Shown here in pieces: positions 20,801 to 30,214 of a stretch of 59,521 nt of DNA (position 1 is its first letter; every line of letters starts with the position of its first letter). Below the pieces are notes generated by a model, which was not told the DNA's origin, did not search any database, and worked only from the letters and a program-made list of their open reading frames with translations. The stretch comes from Rhizaria sp. SCN 62-66. Lineage: Eukaryota; Rhizaria, unplaced. Both the position numbers and the translations under genes were made by a program. The stretch lies in NCBI GenBank assembly GCA_001724265.1, contig MEDY01000160.1, positions 1-59,521 of the forward strand. The letters run 5' to 3'.

Positions 20801-22924
20801 GGGGACGGCGGCGGCGGGGGCGGGAGGGGCAGTCCTGGCCGCGGCGCGGGGCGCGGGGATGACGGTGTGGGCTCTGCGGCGACGGGGTATTATAACAACA
20901 ACAGCTATACTGCCAACAGCAGTCGGTTTGGGGCGAATGTGCGGGGGGAGCTGGCCGCCAGTGTGCTCGACTACAGCGGCGACCGCCACCGCGACCGTGA
21001 GCGTGCTGCGAGTGACCGTGAGCGGAGTGACCGTGGCCGTCCCACAAACACGAGCACAACCACGCACACAACCACGCACGCCGGCAGCTCCCCCAGGAGC
21101 AGTGGTAGCAATGCTAATAGTGGTAAGATCGCTGCAAATGCTTGTAGCGAGGCTGTGTTCGTCTCCCCCGCCGCCCCCGCGTCCCCCGCCTCCCCCGCCA
21201 CAATCACTGTGCGGAGCAGGAGCAGCAGGAGCACAGTTGTCTCCCACGCACCCTCCGCCGCCACGACCGCTGTTGCGACGGCCGCGGTGTCGCCCGTCGC
21301 AACCCGCTCGCAGCAGCAGCAGCCGCCGCAGCCGCACGGCGACAGACCCGTCGTGCTGTCCTTCCTCCCGGCCCACGGCAGCGGCGGCAGCGGCGGCAGC
21401 GGCGGCTCGCAGCCGGGCCTGGCCGTGCGCTCCCGCCGCGACCGCAGCAACAACAGCAGCGGCAACGGCAACAGCAACAGCTCGAGTCCCAGCGCTCTCC
21501 GTGTGCCTGCGACTGTGACTCTGAGCAACAGCAGCAAGGGCGGCAAAATGGGGCGCAACGATGACTACGTCGACCACGGCGATAATAAAGCCGACGACGC
21601 CGCCAGAGTCAGCGGCAGTGCCGCCGGTGGTGGCGGGGGGGTCGGACTGAGACTGCTGCTGTCGCCCACAGTCTCGCGATCGCACAGCCTTCATTCCAGT
21701 CCTGCCCACGGTCAGTCCGGCTCTGCCCACGGTCACCTCGCGCCCAGCCCCCGCTCTCGCACCGCCGCTCCACCCCACAGCAACAACACCAACGACAGCG
21801 GCGGCGGCGGCAGTGGCAGTGGCGGCGGCTGGAGTCCCGGGCGCGTGGGCTCAGGCGCCGGCGCGGGCGTGGCCGTGTCCCCCTTCGCCAGCGCCAACCT
21901 GGCGCAGCTGCTGGGCCCCAACGCGCGCGCGCTGTCACCCAGCGACGGGGCGGCCCTCGGCGCGCGCGCGCAGTCGCCGCCGCGCAGCGTGAACACCGGC
22001 ACTGCCACGGCTGGGAATGCCGCGGCCGCAAGCGCTGCTGCGCTGTCACGGTCTGCGTCGTCGTCCTCGTCCTCGTCGTCCTCGTCGTCGTCGCATGCAG
22101 GCCAGTCGGCTGCGGCGGCGTTCGACAGCGGTCGCGCGTGGTCCAGCTCCACCCCCCGATCCAGCCCCCGCTCTCGCTCTAGCGCCAGCTTGAGCGCCAG
22201 CTCTAGTGCTGTTGCTGCCCCTAGTATGGGTGCCACAGTAATGGGCGACAAAGCGAGCCGCACGGCCGCTGCTGCGCTGCGCTCGAGCCCCCGCACTCGC
22301 TTCAACCCAGCGGCCTTGGGCTCCAGCTCGGGCTCTGTCGCTGGCGCTGCGAATGCGGCTGCAAATACGGCTGTGGCGACTGGGTCGTCACCAGGTGCAG
22401 AGACTGAAACAGCTGATGGTGCTGACGCGTGTGTTGGAGTCGCCGGGAACGGGAGGACTAGCCGCTCCCCGAGCCGCGGCAAGACTGCTGTTAACGCAGC
22501 AACAACAACAACGACGACGACAAAGACGACGCCGACGACGAAGACAGCAACAGCTGTTGCGGCGGCTGCGGCTCCGAAAGCAAGCAGTGCCTGCGGCACT
22601 CTGAAGCTGGGCGGGCCGCTGGGCGCACTGGGAGTCACCAGGGTTGCTCGCGATGGCAGCACAATCAGCCCCAAAGCGAGCGGTGTCGCTCCGGACGTGA
22701 ACAGCAAAGCAGCAGGCAAGGCCGTCGCGGGCGGTGAGGACGGCAAAGACAGCAAGGACAGCAGCACGAGCGGCGGCGGCGGCGGCGGAGGTGTGGACGC
22801 CAAGAGCGGCGGCGGCGGCGCCGGTGGGTCCGGGCCGGGTCCTGCCGCCCGCTCGCGTCCCAAGGCCAACGCGATTGGCAATACCAGGATGGAGAGCTCT
22901 CGTGGGGCATCCAACAACACATAA
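17837..22924 (+). CDS. very large low-complexity Ser/Ala/Gly/Asn-rich protein, function unknown
   Basis: One uninterrupted frame of 1695 residues runs from ATG 17837 to TAA. Most of it is Ser, Ala, Gly, Asp/Glu and Arg/Lys tracts and is probably disordered. A few stretches look folded because they are rich in bulky hydrophobics: residues about 606-625 (RRRLFVLPGRL), about 635-650, about 787-805 (GILVFQGVAVPTDGPFVTLT), about 851-870 (FWVRACDDVVVFPLYWWRVL) and about 895-912. They may be pieces of one beta-rich domain separated by acidic Ser/Asp linkers, the same pattern of split domains seen in neighbouring recognisable proteins. No family is recognised. The C-terminal half has Arg/Ser-rich stretches as in nuclear or RNA-associated proteins, but that is only a compositional hint. 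A short, fully open 5.1-kb GC-rich frame is itself good evidence that it is coding. Confidence 0.7.
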   Translation: MSHHPARPKRPFDATAEAITTDAANDDASSAATASSDAVMTANVATVTNSGSASDDEYAHNRDNRGSPAAAARARRPRKATAAANAGAAGAAQSFLSTITLPALATPSTASTVPQPAALRSAPAASRPAAPAGAAVLLRRLDSATATAAITAAAEAAAAAEAAALAAALETTEAASAAASATAAAMPAVSGRPPAVVVRKALPSFLPLRPTQKQPPVTVQARNVAGSSSSSSSSSSSSIAPTAATSPTVTLPRPRPLPPPPPPQTSSRSSSDSSSSSSSSSRSRSGARSDSASTSASASDSGSAVSATGAAATATAITDAAVLARQNPRSRLTTTTTTTTAATPVATTGPSAKAAYAPQSSATTATSTPAAETKSATIISQAPNSKVKPDSRSQSLSSQSPGSQPLPQPLAPEAAAARAALRARLLTMADGAGLLRGARDPVPRPLFTPGPLVRAGPATWSTALAHSNVNTNGIGYATNWASSSSGGASGAVGGAAGKVAANNSAMKVSATNSMYANAVGGTPRGSANNLSISSSNPLSTNLSSSPGLSAASAHPNAAHVPAGSGAGSAVSDSANAAADWDWAGLSTDASPGYALTATAPVGVGARRRLFVLPGRLAGPPRPGLSSAWVEDAASDTPRVVFCFPVPAKGKGRGGDSGGSSKSQSKSKRDRRDSKAKDKANLTPNSKAKGVKMGDDSDSGSGSELELSQSLHRDCDRGNSDDDDDDDTNLNPSRRRHRSRVSTPNSKSKPLDKPARNAARDTDTDTDSDSDDGSGSGGGDAASGALGVGILVFQGVAVPTDGPFVTLTPKQPNFNSSSSNSGGNSASSRYDAGSPNATAGTGAGAGGTGDGGFWVRACDDVVVFPLYWWRVLPPLDDDDGGGGGGEVSASSSTSGENKAVAMMIAQSRELYKPFLPAQPGAADADATSQGSDWRRFGSGPEPPLAGGRGLPSHVHSREPWAGLVQRHAAAAAAAATAATVAAAAGAGLGGDGGGGGGRGSPGRGAGRGDDGVGSAATGYYNNNSYTANSSRFGANVRGELAASVLDYSGDRHRDRERAASDRERSDRGRPTNTSTTTHTTTHAGSSPRSSGSNANSGKIAANACSEAVFVSPAAPASPASPATITVRSRSSRSTVVSHAPSAATTAVATAAVSPVATRSQQQQPPQPHGDRPVVLSFLPAHGSGGSGGSGGSQPGLAVRSRRDRSNNSSGNGNSNSSSPSALRVPATVTLSNSSKGGKMGRNDDYVDHGDNKADDAARVSGSAAGGGGGVGLRLLLSPTVSRSHSLHSSPAHGQSGSAHGHLAPSPRSRTAAPPHSNNTNDSGGGGSGSGGGWSPGRVGSGAGAGVAVSPFASANLAQLLGPNARALSPSDGAALGARAQSPPRSVNTGTATAGNAAAASAAALSRSASSSSSSSSSSSSHAGQSAAAAFDSGRAWSSSTPRSSPRSRSSASLSASSSAVAAPSMGATVMGDKASRTAAAALRSSPRTRFNPAALGSSSGSVAGAANAAANTAVATGSSPGAETETADGADACVGVAGNGRTSRSPSRGKTAVNAATTTTTTTKTTPTTKTATAVAAAAAPKASSACGTLKLGGPLGALGVTRVARDGSTISPKASGVAPDVNSKAAGKAVAGGEDGKDSKDSSTSGGGGGGGVDAKSGGGGAGGSGPGPAARSRPKANAIGNTRMESSRGASNNT
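22054..22094. repeat. serine-coding TCG/TCC repeat
   Basis: TCG/TCC codons encode a run of about twelve Ser in the large low-complexity protein. Confidence 0.75.
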
Positions 22925-23529
22925 GGGGTTCTGTCTGGAAGTCATATCAGATTATAAATGCGCCGTATCTTCGGCGGAATATGTGCAGAATACATAGTAT
23001 ATCCAGGTTTTTTATCTGACCATGATGGTGATGTTAAGCTTACCGATTACTACTTATTTATGGTCAGGAATAGTGTTTCGAGACCTGGTGATCAAAAAAT
23101 TATGGCAGTTAAAAATTATGACAATGTGCGGGTGAATATACGTCCATACGAGGCAAATTTAAATTATCGCGTGAGTAGTCACAAGCGTAGATTTTGCAGA
23201 AAGAGAGAAAAAACAAGGGATGTGTGTGGATTATGATTTGCCGCGTTTAAATTGGTTCAAATCGACATAACAACAATTAAAGAAACAGATTTCACCGAAG
23301 CTAATAAGTCTGAAAATGTTGTATAAGGATCCAAGTATAGCTTGATATAAATCCAAGCAGAAACAGTTCCTTAGTACAATGTACTATCTAGAGTCAGGAC
23401 ACATGAAGAGTCCACTAGCAACACGTCACAGCCGCCTTACGCATCCAAATCTCGATCAAACCTATTCAATAAAACTTATTTATAAGACTATATACACGCA
23501 GTACAGCAAAATGCGCATTAATAAAACCC
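22925..23529. other. AT-rich region between convergent genes
   Basis: These are the 3' flanks of the large plus-strand gene and of the minus-strand coiled-coil gene. The small frame at 22958-23236 (+) is AT-rich, lacks a pyrimidine/AG lead and shows no recognised domain, so I do not call it. Confidence 0.55.
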
Positions 23530-24924
23530 TCACAGACTCTCCTTCACCTCATCATCATCATTCTCATCCCCCTCAGTCTTCGCAGCCGCGGCGTTCATCT
23601 GCACCATAACATTCCCAGGCAGACTGTTTCTGCGCGTCACGACTTCCTCAGCCAGCACGCGCAAGTGCTCCTGCGCCGCCGCCAGCAGCCCGCGCGCCTC
23701 GCCCATGACGCGGCCCTCGCGCGCGGTCGCCGCGGCAAGCCAGCGCCGCGTCTCGCCCCGCTCCGCCTCTGCGCGCGCCGCGAAGGACCGTCCTTGCACC
23801 ACGAGCGCCACTGCGCGGTCCGACTCGGCGGCCGCCAGCACGCGCTGCAGCTCGGCGACCTTGGACTGTGAGACGGCGAGCGCGGCCTCGAGCTGCTGCA
23901 CGCGGCAGATGGCGCGCGCGCGCTCGAGCTCGGCGCGGGTGCGCGCCGCAGCCACCAAAGCGCTGCCAGACAGCGCCGACGCCGAGGCCGACGGTGAGGT
24001 CGACTTAGAGCTCGCAGTACTAGTGGTGTCATTGCTATTGTTGTAAGGAGGAGTGATGTTGCAGAGGAGAGCGACGCGGTCGGCCGCCGTCGTTAGCGTC
24101 TCGTTCAACCGCGAGAACCGCTCACTCGTGCTCACAGATACGCTCCCGTTCGCACTAGCACTCTCGTTATTAATGACGCGGTCTTCGTGCGCGATCTCGT
24201 ACAGCTTGTTCATGAGCTCGGACCGGCGGAGCGCCTCCCTGAGTTCGCGCGCCTCGCGCCGCAGCCGGCCCGCCTCGGCCGCCTCGGCCGCCGAAACGCG
24301 CGCCGCGAGCCGCGCCTCGGTGAGCGAGCGCTCGAGGTGGCCCGCGCGGTTCAGCGCCAGAACGTGCTGACCGTGGAGCGCAGAGTACGCTTGGCGCGTC
24401 GCACGGAGCACCTTGGTCGGCGAGGCAGGGTTAGACCCGCTCTCGGTCGCGGCAGAAGCAACGGCAGCAGCAGAGGAGTGAGCGCCATCATTGCTCGTGT
24501 TATTGATGTTGTTGTTCATGGAGTTGTGGAGATTGTTGATGCGGCTAAAGTCGGCATCGGGCGTCTCGCCAACCAGCCCCGCAAGCGCACTCGCACGTAC
24601 GCTTCCGCCTGCGCTGTAAGTCGCAGTGTTGGCCAAAGCGGCGGCCTCGACCGCGGAGCGAGCGGCCTGCGTCAGAACACCGCGGCCCACAGTGCGCGCC
24701 AGCGCCGCGGCGGCCGGGGGCAGCAGCGCCACCGACGCGGTCGTCTCGACCCCGTACGCAGCGGCGATGTCGCCTGTGCTCGTCGACGGAAGTGAGGGCA
24801 GAATGGCCGCGTTCAGCAGCGAAACCTCCTTCTCGTCCTCGCCGCCGGAGCCGCTGGCCGTGGCCGCGGCGGCGGCGGGCAGCGCAGCGGTGTCCGCGTC
24901 GGCGGTGTAGCCGGGCCGCGCCAT
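23530..24924 (-). CDS. coiled-coil protein segment downstream of an in-frame TAG, function unknown
   Basis: The frame from ATG 24924 to TGA 23530-23532 encodes 464 residues. Two Ala/Arg/Glu-rich helical segments with coiled-coil character occupy roughly residues 185-260 and 325-440, linked by Ser/Thr/Asn-rich stretches; the C-terminus is acidic. No family is recognised. The frame is the same as that of the ORF ending at 24946, with only a TAG and seven codons between them, and coding-like composition does not break at that point. It is probably the C-terminal part of one gene starting at 25722, interrupted by a nonsense codon, a readthrough codon, a sequencing error, or a reassigned TAG. An independent gene starting 21 bases after the previous stop is the other option. 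Confidence 0.6.
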   Translation of the reverse strand: MARPGYTADADTAALPAAAAATASGSGGEDEKEVSLLNAAILPSLPSTSTGDIAAAYGVETTASVALLPPAAAALARTVGRGVLTQAARSAVEAAALANTATYSAGGSVRASALAGLVGETPDADFSRINNLHNSMNNNINNTSNDGAHSSAAAVASAATESGSNPASPTKVLRATRQAYSALHGQHVLALNRAGHLERSLTEARLAARVSAAEAAEAGRLRREARELREALRRSELMNKLYEIAHEDRVINNESASANGSVSVSTSERFSRLNETLTTAADRVALLCNITPPYNNSNDTTSTASSKSTSPSASASALSGSALVAAARTRAELERARAICRVQQLEAALAVSQSKVAELQRVLAAAESDRAVALVVQGRSFAARAEAERGETRRWLAAATAREGRVMGEARGLLAAAQEHLRVLAEEVVTRRNSLPGNVMVQMNAAAAKTEGDENDDDEVKESL

Positions 24925-24945
24925 ATGCGCCAGCTGGACCGAGCC

Positions 24946-25722
24946 CTAGTGCCAGGCGCCGCGCCAGGAGTCCTCGAGCGCGGCGGCGGCGCGGGGGAAA
25001 GTCGAGGCTGCGAAGGACACGGCGGCAGCGACGGCGGGACTGAGCTGGGCGGCGATCGCGGCGGCGGCGTCCATGTCGAAGTCATTATCCCCATCGCTAA
25101 CGACGACAGTGCCTTCCTTTGATTTCGCGCCTGACTTAACCTTTAATGCAGAACTGGGGGAGGTCTTTGCTGCTGCTGCTGCGGCGGCAGAGGGGCTGTT
25201 GTTGGCAAGGCGAGAGCGTTTCTGAGGCGACACAACAGCCACGCCTTCCGTCGTGTCAATATCAGTCACATCGGAAGATATACTAGCAGCTGTCACAGTT
25301 GCAGTCGCACGCTTGTTGTTGCCAGTGCTGGCAGCGGCGGTAGCCGAGTCAGTGTCAGCGGCAGTCCTGGCGGCCACAGCGGCCCGCTCGGGCTTCACGG
25401 GACCCACCAGCGGCTTAGACCCAGCAGCAGGGGCGGCAGCAGCGGCAGCAGCGGCAGCAGCGGCAGCAGCGGCCTTGACGGCGCTCGTGGGGTGGGGCTT
25501 AACGGCACCCGCGGCCGCTGCGGAAGGCTTCACGGGGGTGCTGTTGGGCGCGAGAACGGCGAAAGGGGTTGGCTTACTCGCGGCGGACGCGGTGGCGGGC
25601 TTCTTCAGTGTGTTATTGCCGTTGGCCGGCTTGGCTGGGGTGCGGGTGACGGTGTTTTCGACCAGGACAGGGGCCGGGCCCGGGAAAGGGGCGCGCTCGG
25701 AGCGGCGAGCGTTTTGGCTCAT
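24946..25722 (-). CDS. Ala/Lys/Pro-rich N-terminal segment upstream of an in-frame TAG
   Basis: The frame from ATG 25722 (MSQNARRSERAPFPGPAP) to TAG 24946-24948 encodes 258 residues. It is basic and Pro/Ala/Lys-rich, has a poly-Ala run from a 9-bp repeat (25434-25474), a phospho-site-like VSPQKRSRLAN segment, and an acidic patch DGDNDFDMDA, consistent with a nuclear or cytoskeletal regulator, but no domain is recognised. The tract CTGTACAG ends one base before the ATG, as at other starts in the window. The next ORF (24924-23530) continues in the same frame after the TAG and seven codons, so the full product may be about 730 residues. The TAG is followed by GGC, which is not one of the well-known strong readthrough contexts. 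Confidence 0.6.
   Translation of the reverse strand: MSQNARRSERAPFPGPAPVLVENTVTRTPAKPANGNNTLKKPATASAASKPTPFAVLAPNSTPVKPSAAAAGAVKPHPTSAVKAAAAAAAAAAAAAAPAAGSKPLVGPVKPERAAVAARTAADTDSATAAASTGNNKRATATVTAASISSDVTDIDTTEGVAVVSPQKRSRLANNSPSAAAAAAAKTSPSSALKVKSGAKSKEGTVVVSDGDNDFDMDAAAAIAAQLSPAVAAAVSFAASTFPRAAAALEDSWRGAWH
25434..25474. repeat. poly-alanine-coding 9-bp tandem repeat
   Basis: GCGGCAGCA units repeated about four and a half times encode a poly-Ala run in the minus-strand frame. Confidence 0.8.
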
Positions 25723-26848
25723 CCTGTACAGGCGCGGCAAGGCGGCGCAAGGCTGATCGGAGTTGCGTTGTGCTGTGGGAACGTGTGAAGAGAGCAACAG
25801 TGGATGAAAGTGGACGCTGAGATCTGTTGGAACAGAGCAAACATGGCGCGAAAAGAAAGAGTTGAGGTGTGTGAGATAAAACCAAGTTCTTAAGAGATAA
25901 TAACATAGTTATCGCTAAATTTACGTCGCTTAAAGTGTAAATAAAATGTTTAAACTTGGTTACAAAAGGGAATAGAGGAGAAACACGTTGGGTGAAAAGA
26001 GGCGAAGATGGCGAAGGCTTCTTTCGCGCCACTGTTGCAAGTGCTAGAAATACACCTGCATATCAATCGTGCATCGTCATATAAAAAAGAAAAAAGAAAA
26101 TAAGACCTCACAAAATTATTAAATCACGCAATAACATTCTCTCCTGCAGCCGAATACCGCGAGAACGCCTTGATCTAAGACTCAACTCGGTCAATTTCAA
26201 AAAGAGCGGGAATGGGGGCGGAGCGCGGGCGGCAAACACAACATACGCGCGCGAAACCTGACTTTTCAAGTGCAATTTTTGTTATCCCTTTATAAATTCA
26301 AATAAAATGTGTATTATTACATTTGCAACGCTATAATTCAAACAGTGAAAGCAATATTATTTCTAAAGGTTTTCGTTTTACAGAGATATATCTTGCCGCA
26401 TGACGCAACATCGCAAATCTTCGCCGTAACAGCGCGAAGAGGAGGACTCGACCACTCTGAACGAGTTGTCACAAGCGCTAAATGTAGTTTCTTCGGGATA
26501 TAATGTGGTTGTTTTATATTATATCTCGACCTCACGTTGATCTTCAAATATCTAACGCGCATAAAAATCTCAAAGTGACAATAGCACAACTGTGCTCATT
26601 CGAATGAGTTAACCAAAGAATACGTCCAAAGTTGTCGTAAGTAGCACAACAACAGCCTCAATTGTCATCATAATACAGTCACACAGTCACAGTCACACTG
26701 CAACCTGTAACGAAACGTCACCGCCACCGCAGCAACAAAGAGCTCTCATATACAGTTCGTATAGCAGACATTATAATCCGCATAAAGCTTAAGTACATGG
26801 ACATGTACTCGTAAATAAGCTTATTCCTCTCTGTTTGTTGCTTGGGCT
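25723..26848. other. intergenic region between two minus-strand genes
   Basis: AT-rich sequence with one short GC-rich patch (about 26205-26240) and a CACAGTCAC-type repeat at about 26680-26700. The part next to 26848 should hold the 3' UTR of the aminotransferase. Minor ORFs here are unsupported. Confidence 0.5.
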
Positions 26849-28582
26849 TTAGGTGCTGGTGACCTTGTGGATGGCAGCGGCGAGCGCCCCGACATTTTTG
26901 CTCGTGATGCCGGTCATTGCCGTGCGCCCGTTGGCGGTCATGTACACGTGGTACTCCTCCCGCAGCCGGTCTACGTGCGCCTTGGTCAGCCCGGTGTAGG
27001 CAAACATGCCGCGCTGCTTCGTAATGTGGCTCCAGTCGAGCTTGGACCCCGAGGCCTGGAGCTCGGCCACCAGCTTCCCGCGGATGCTCACCAGCCGGTC
27101 CGCGATCTGCTTCACCTCGCCGCGCCACTGCTGCGTCAGCGCCGCGTCCTCCAGCACGGTGCGCACGATGCGCGCGCCGTGGATCGGCGGGGAGCTGTAC
27201 TCGCCGCGGGCAGTGATCTTAAGCTGCGAAAGCACACGCGCCCGCTCGGCCGGGTCCGCGCAGACCACGGCCAGGTTGCCGATGCGGTGGCCGTAGAGGC
27301 CGAAGTTCTTGGCGAACGACTGGCAGACAGCCATGAGGTGGCCGTCGGCGACAAACTTGCGGATCGCGAAGGCGTCCTTGTCGAGGTCGCCCGTTGCAAA
27401 GCCCTAGAGTGAGAAGTGTAAGAAATGTACGTAAGAACAAGGAGGAAGTTAGCAACCAACGTCATACAAGTGGAAATAATATATTATTTGGCGAAAATAT
27501 GACAGTGAACAATGATAATATGCCATATGAAATTAAAAACTGGATTATATCAATAATTAATGCGATTATCCCTCTACTTTGTTGTTTTGTGAAACAGTAC
27601 AAGTATAAACATAACGACATAACGACGTACCTGGTAGGCGTTGTCGAAGATGGGGAGGTGGCCCATGCCCTTGATGACCTCGGAGAGCTCGGCCCACTGC
27701 TCCTCGCTGGGGTCCACGCCCGTGGGGTTGTGGGCAACGGCGTGGAGCACCACCGCGGAGCCCTTTGGTGCGGCCTTGAGGTCCGCGACCATGCCGGCCA
27801 GGTCGAAGCCTTTGGTCGCGGGGTCCCAGTAGCGGTACGACGCCGTGGCGTGGCCCGCGGACTGAAAGATCGTGAAGTGGTTGCCCCACGTCTCCTTGGG
27901 GATCAGCACGGGCAGCTTCTTCCCCGCGGGCGGGAACGCGTGGAGGAAGTCGGCCAGAGTGCGGAGCGCGCCGGTGCCCGAGAGCGACTGCAAGGCCGCC
28001 ACGCGCGAGTCGGCGCTCGCCACCGCGGGGGGCGCGCCGGCCGCCGCGGCGGGCTTGGCGCCGCCGAGGAGCGGGGAGTCGGCCCCGAAGGCGAGCTTGG
28101 TGGCCTGGTGCGTGAAGCGCGGGCAGCCGTCGATGGGCGAGTACTCCATATCGAGCCCGGCGGCGACGACGCGGCGCTCGGCCTCGCGGACCGAGGGCAG
28201 CACCCAGGGCTGCGCCTCGTCCGTGCGGTAGGCGCCCATGCCGGCGTTAATCTTGGACGGGGACGGGTCGGCCTGAGGGCATGGGAGAGAACAAACAGAG
28301 ATTGAACAAGGGTTAGAGATGGCGAAGGCGATGCAGATGATGACGTAAGAGAAATCTAGGGACGGGGATTGAAGCGGGGGCTTTAGGCGGAAAAAGATTA
28401 TAATGCGGTAAAAATAGGACAACAGGGAGTTGTACCTTGTAAGCCTCGTTAAGACCGAGGATAGGGTCGCTGGGACCCATCTCGACGCCGCTCCAGAAGG
28501 CGCGGGAGGAGACGGCGGAAATAGCCTTGTTCGTGCCTGAGAACAAGGAGAAAACACGCTTCGATGCCTTAGAAGCAAGCAT
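26849..28582 (-). CDS. GOT2: aspartate aminotransferase, probably mitochondrial
   Basis: Exons 28582-28436, 28272-27631 and 27403-26849 (both introns phase 0; donors GTACAA and GTACGT) give 447 residues ending in TAA. The PLP enzyme interconverts aspartate/2-oxoglutarate and oxaloacetate/glutamate. Recognisable are GVEMGPSDPILGLNEAYK across the first junction, INAGMGAYR, ETWGNHFTIF, HNPTGVDPSEEQW, FDNAYQ at the second junction, and SFAKNFGLYGHRIG with the Schiff-base Lys at about 295. The N-terminus (MLASKASKRVFSLFSG, then SSRAF) is basic and hydroxylated like a mitochondrial presequence. ATG 28582 is three bases after a pyrimidine/CAG tract; an in-frame ATG at 28591 lies within that tract. 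An Ala/Gly/Pro insertion after FGADSPLL makes it slightly longer than the 430-residue human enzyme. Confidence 0.93.
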
Positions 28583-30214
28583 AATCTGCATAGTTGTAAT
28601 AAAAATATCATAAATCGTTTGTGAAATATCATGAAAGTTTAATGGTTTCGCTGTTAATCCCTTGTTGGTAGAGAAATAAAGACAGATATGAGAAGGTGGG
28701 GGAGGGCAAGATGCATCAATTTGAAAAATGCTACGAAGCAATATTCTGCCTGCATACAATCGTCTGTGAAACGTAACAAATAGCGACCAAGTAAAAAGGT
28801 AACGGATCTTCTTGATACAAGAACTTAAATCCGGATACACGTACTAGTACTGCAGAAAAGTCTTCTTCTCTAAGCTGGCTTGCCAACTAGACCTCACCCT
28901 CAATTTCAGCCACATGGTTAAAATGCACTTGTGGTCAGTCAATAGTTCCTTCGATATCTTGGTGAAACAAAAGTGAATGGTACTGAAACTGCAATACACT
29001 ATTTAGTAAATGCTATTAAATTGACACTGTTAATGCTGAATCTGTCTGCAATCATTACGCTGTGTGTATACCTGGAAGATGCCAATGTTACGCAACTTGA
29101 AACAAGCCACGCCGACACTTCTCCACCTCAAATCCTCATCTTCTTCATCACTCGGAGCCCTCTCTTTATCAGTGAAATGCATTTCAGGCGTCATCAACTG
29201 CACTAGCAGAATCAGCAACATCGCACCAGCGTTGTTCTTTCTGGATGTGCATTGTATTAATACGAATGTTCGCACTTGAATGTCTTGAGCTGACGCTTGG
29301 TCCGTGCTTCAAGACGACAATTATGGATGTATACTCTAGTTTTCACTTTAATCCTCTGTACATCCTCCCTCGTTTTCGTCTTTTATTAGTAAATATTGAT
29401 TTGTTTGGCTTGGAAAAATTCCACGGTGAGAGGATTGTGAGGACATAAAATTGTTTATTTTTTTATTTTTGCTGCTGACTAATTTGTATGCAAAACTTTT
29501 CCCGCAAAACTCTTTTTTTCACAACACTTTTTAACTTTTGACAAGATATATCACATATTACAAATTAAAAAACTATACTAAAATACTTAAAAAATTGTGC
29601 TTAATTTGAATCTAAAGTTATTACTTTATGAGAATGGAATTATTTACTGTGAATCGTTAAAAGAGAGAAATTTTCTATTGTAGTCACGGTGGACTCGCCG
29701 TGTTTTCCCCGTCAATCTCAACAACAACGTTGTTTGTCTCTGCTGTGCTGCGCATGGGGCCAATTTACAGTCCAAAGGCGGCGTTTGGGGCATACACCCA
29801 AACCCGCATTATTACTTTTACTCGATCTATCTCGCAATTGGAGGGCTCGTAGACAAGTAAGGACAACGAACAACTCACATAGAATACGATGATATAAAAC
29901 AAATACGTATACAGAGTCAAAACACATCTCTAACCACGAATATACAAACAAAACTATCTAAATCTTTTTACCTAAGTGCCCAGTTTGCTGACAAAGGAGT
30001 CACGCAAGCAAAGAGCGTAACAAGTACGAACAATGAGTCATCACCAAATCATCTCAAAACAGCGCAAAACGTCTCAAAGCCCAAAAAAACGCAAACGACT
30101 ACACTAATCACAACAACTCTACTACCAAAATAAAATATTTTCAGCAGCCTACGTGATGATTATGCATATTCGCATGTTTTGTGGCTTTGTCTCTTCACAC
30201 ATCATCGTGCTTGC
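28583..30214. other. AT-rich intergenic region, no gene seen
   Basis: About 1.6 kb of AT-rich DNA upstream of the aminotransferase and downstream of the coiled-coil gene at 30215. No ORF has coding-like composition or a recognisable domain. A T-rich stretch at 29450-29600 is notable only for composition. Confidence 0.6.

Noticed and set aside
19448-21778. 776-residue minus-strand frame inside the large low-complexity gene
   Set aside because: The plus-strand frame is longer, fully open and starts with ATG; the antisense frame is typical of GC-rich codon bias.
22958-23236. 92-residue open frame between convergent genes
   Set aside because: AT-rich, not GC-rich like the genes here, and no recognised family or acceptor-like lead.
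24946-24948. In-frame TAG considered as a pyrrolysine site
   Set aside because: Pyrrolysine is an archaeal and bacterial system tied to methylamine enzymes; nothing here suggests it.
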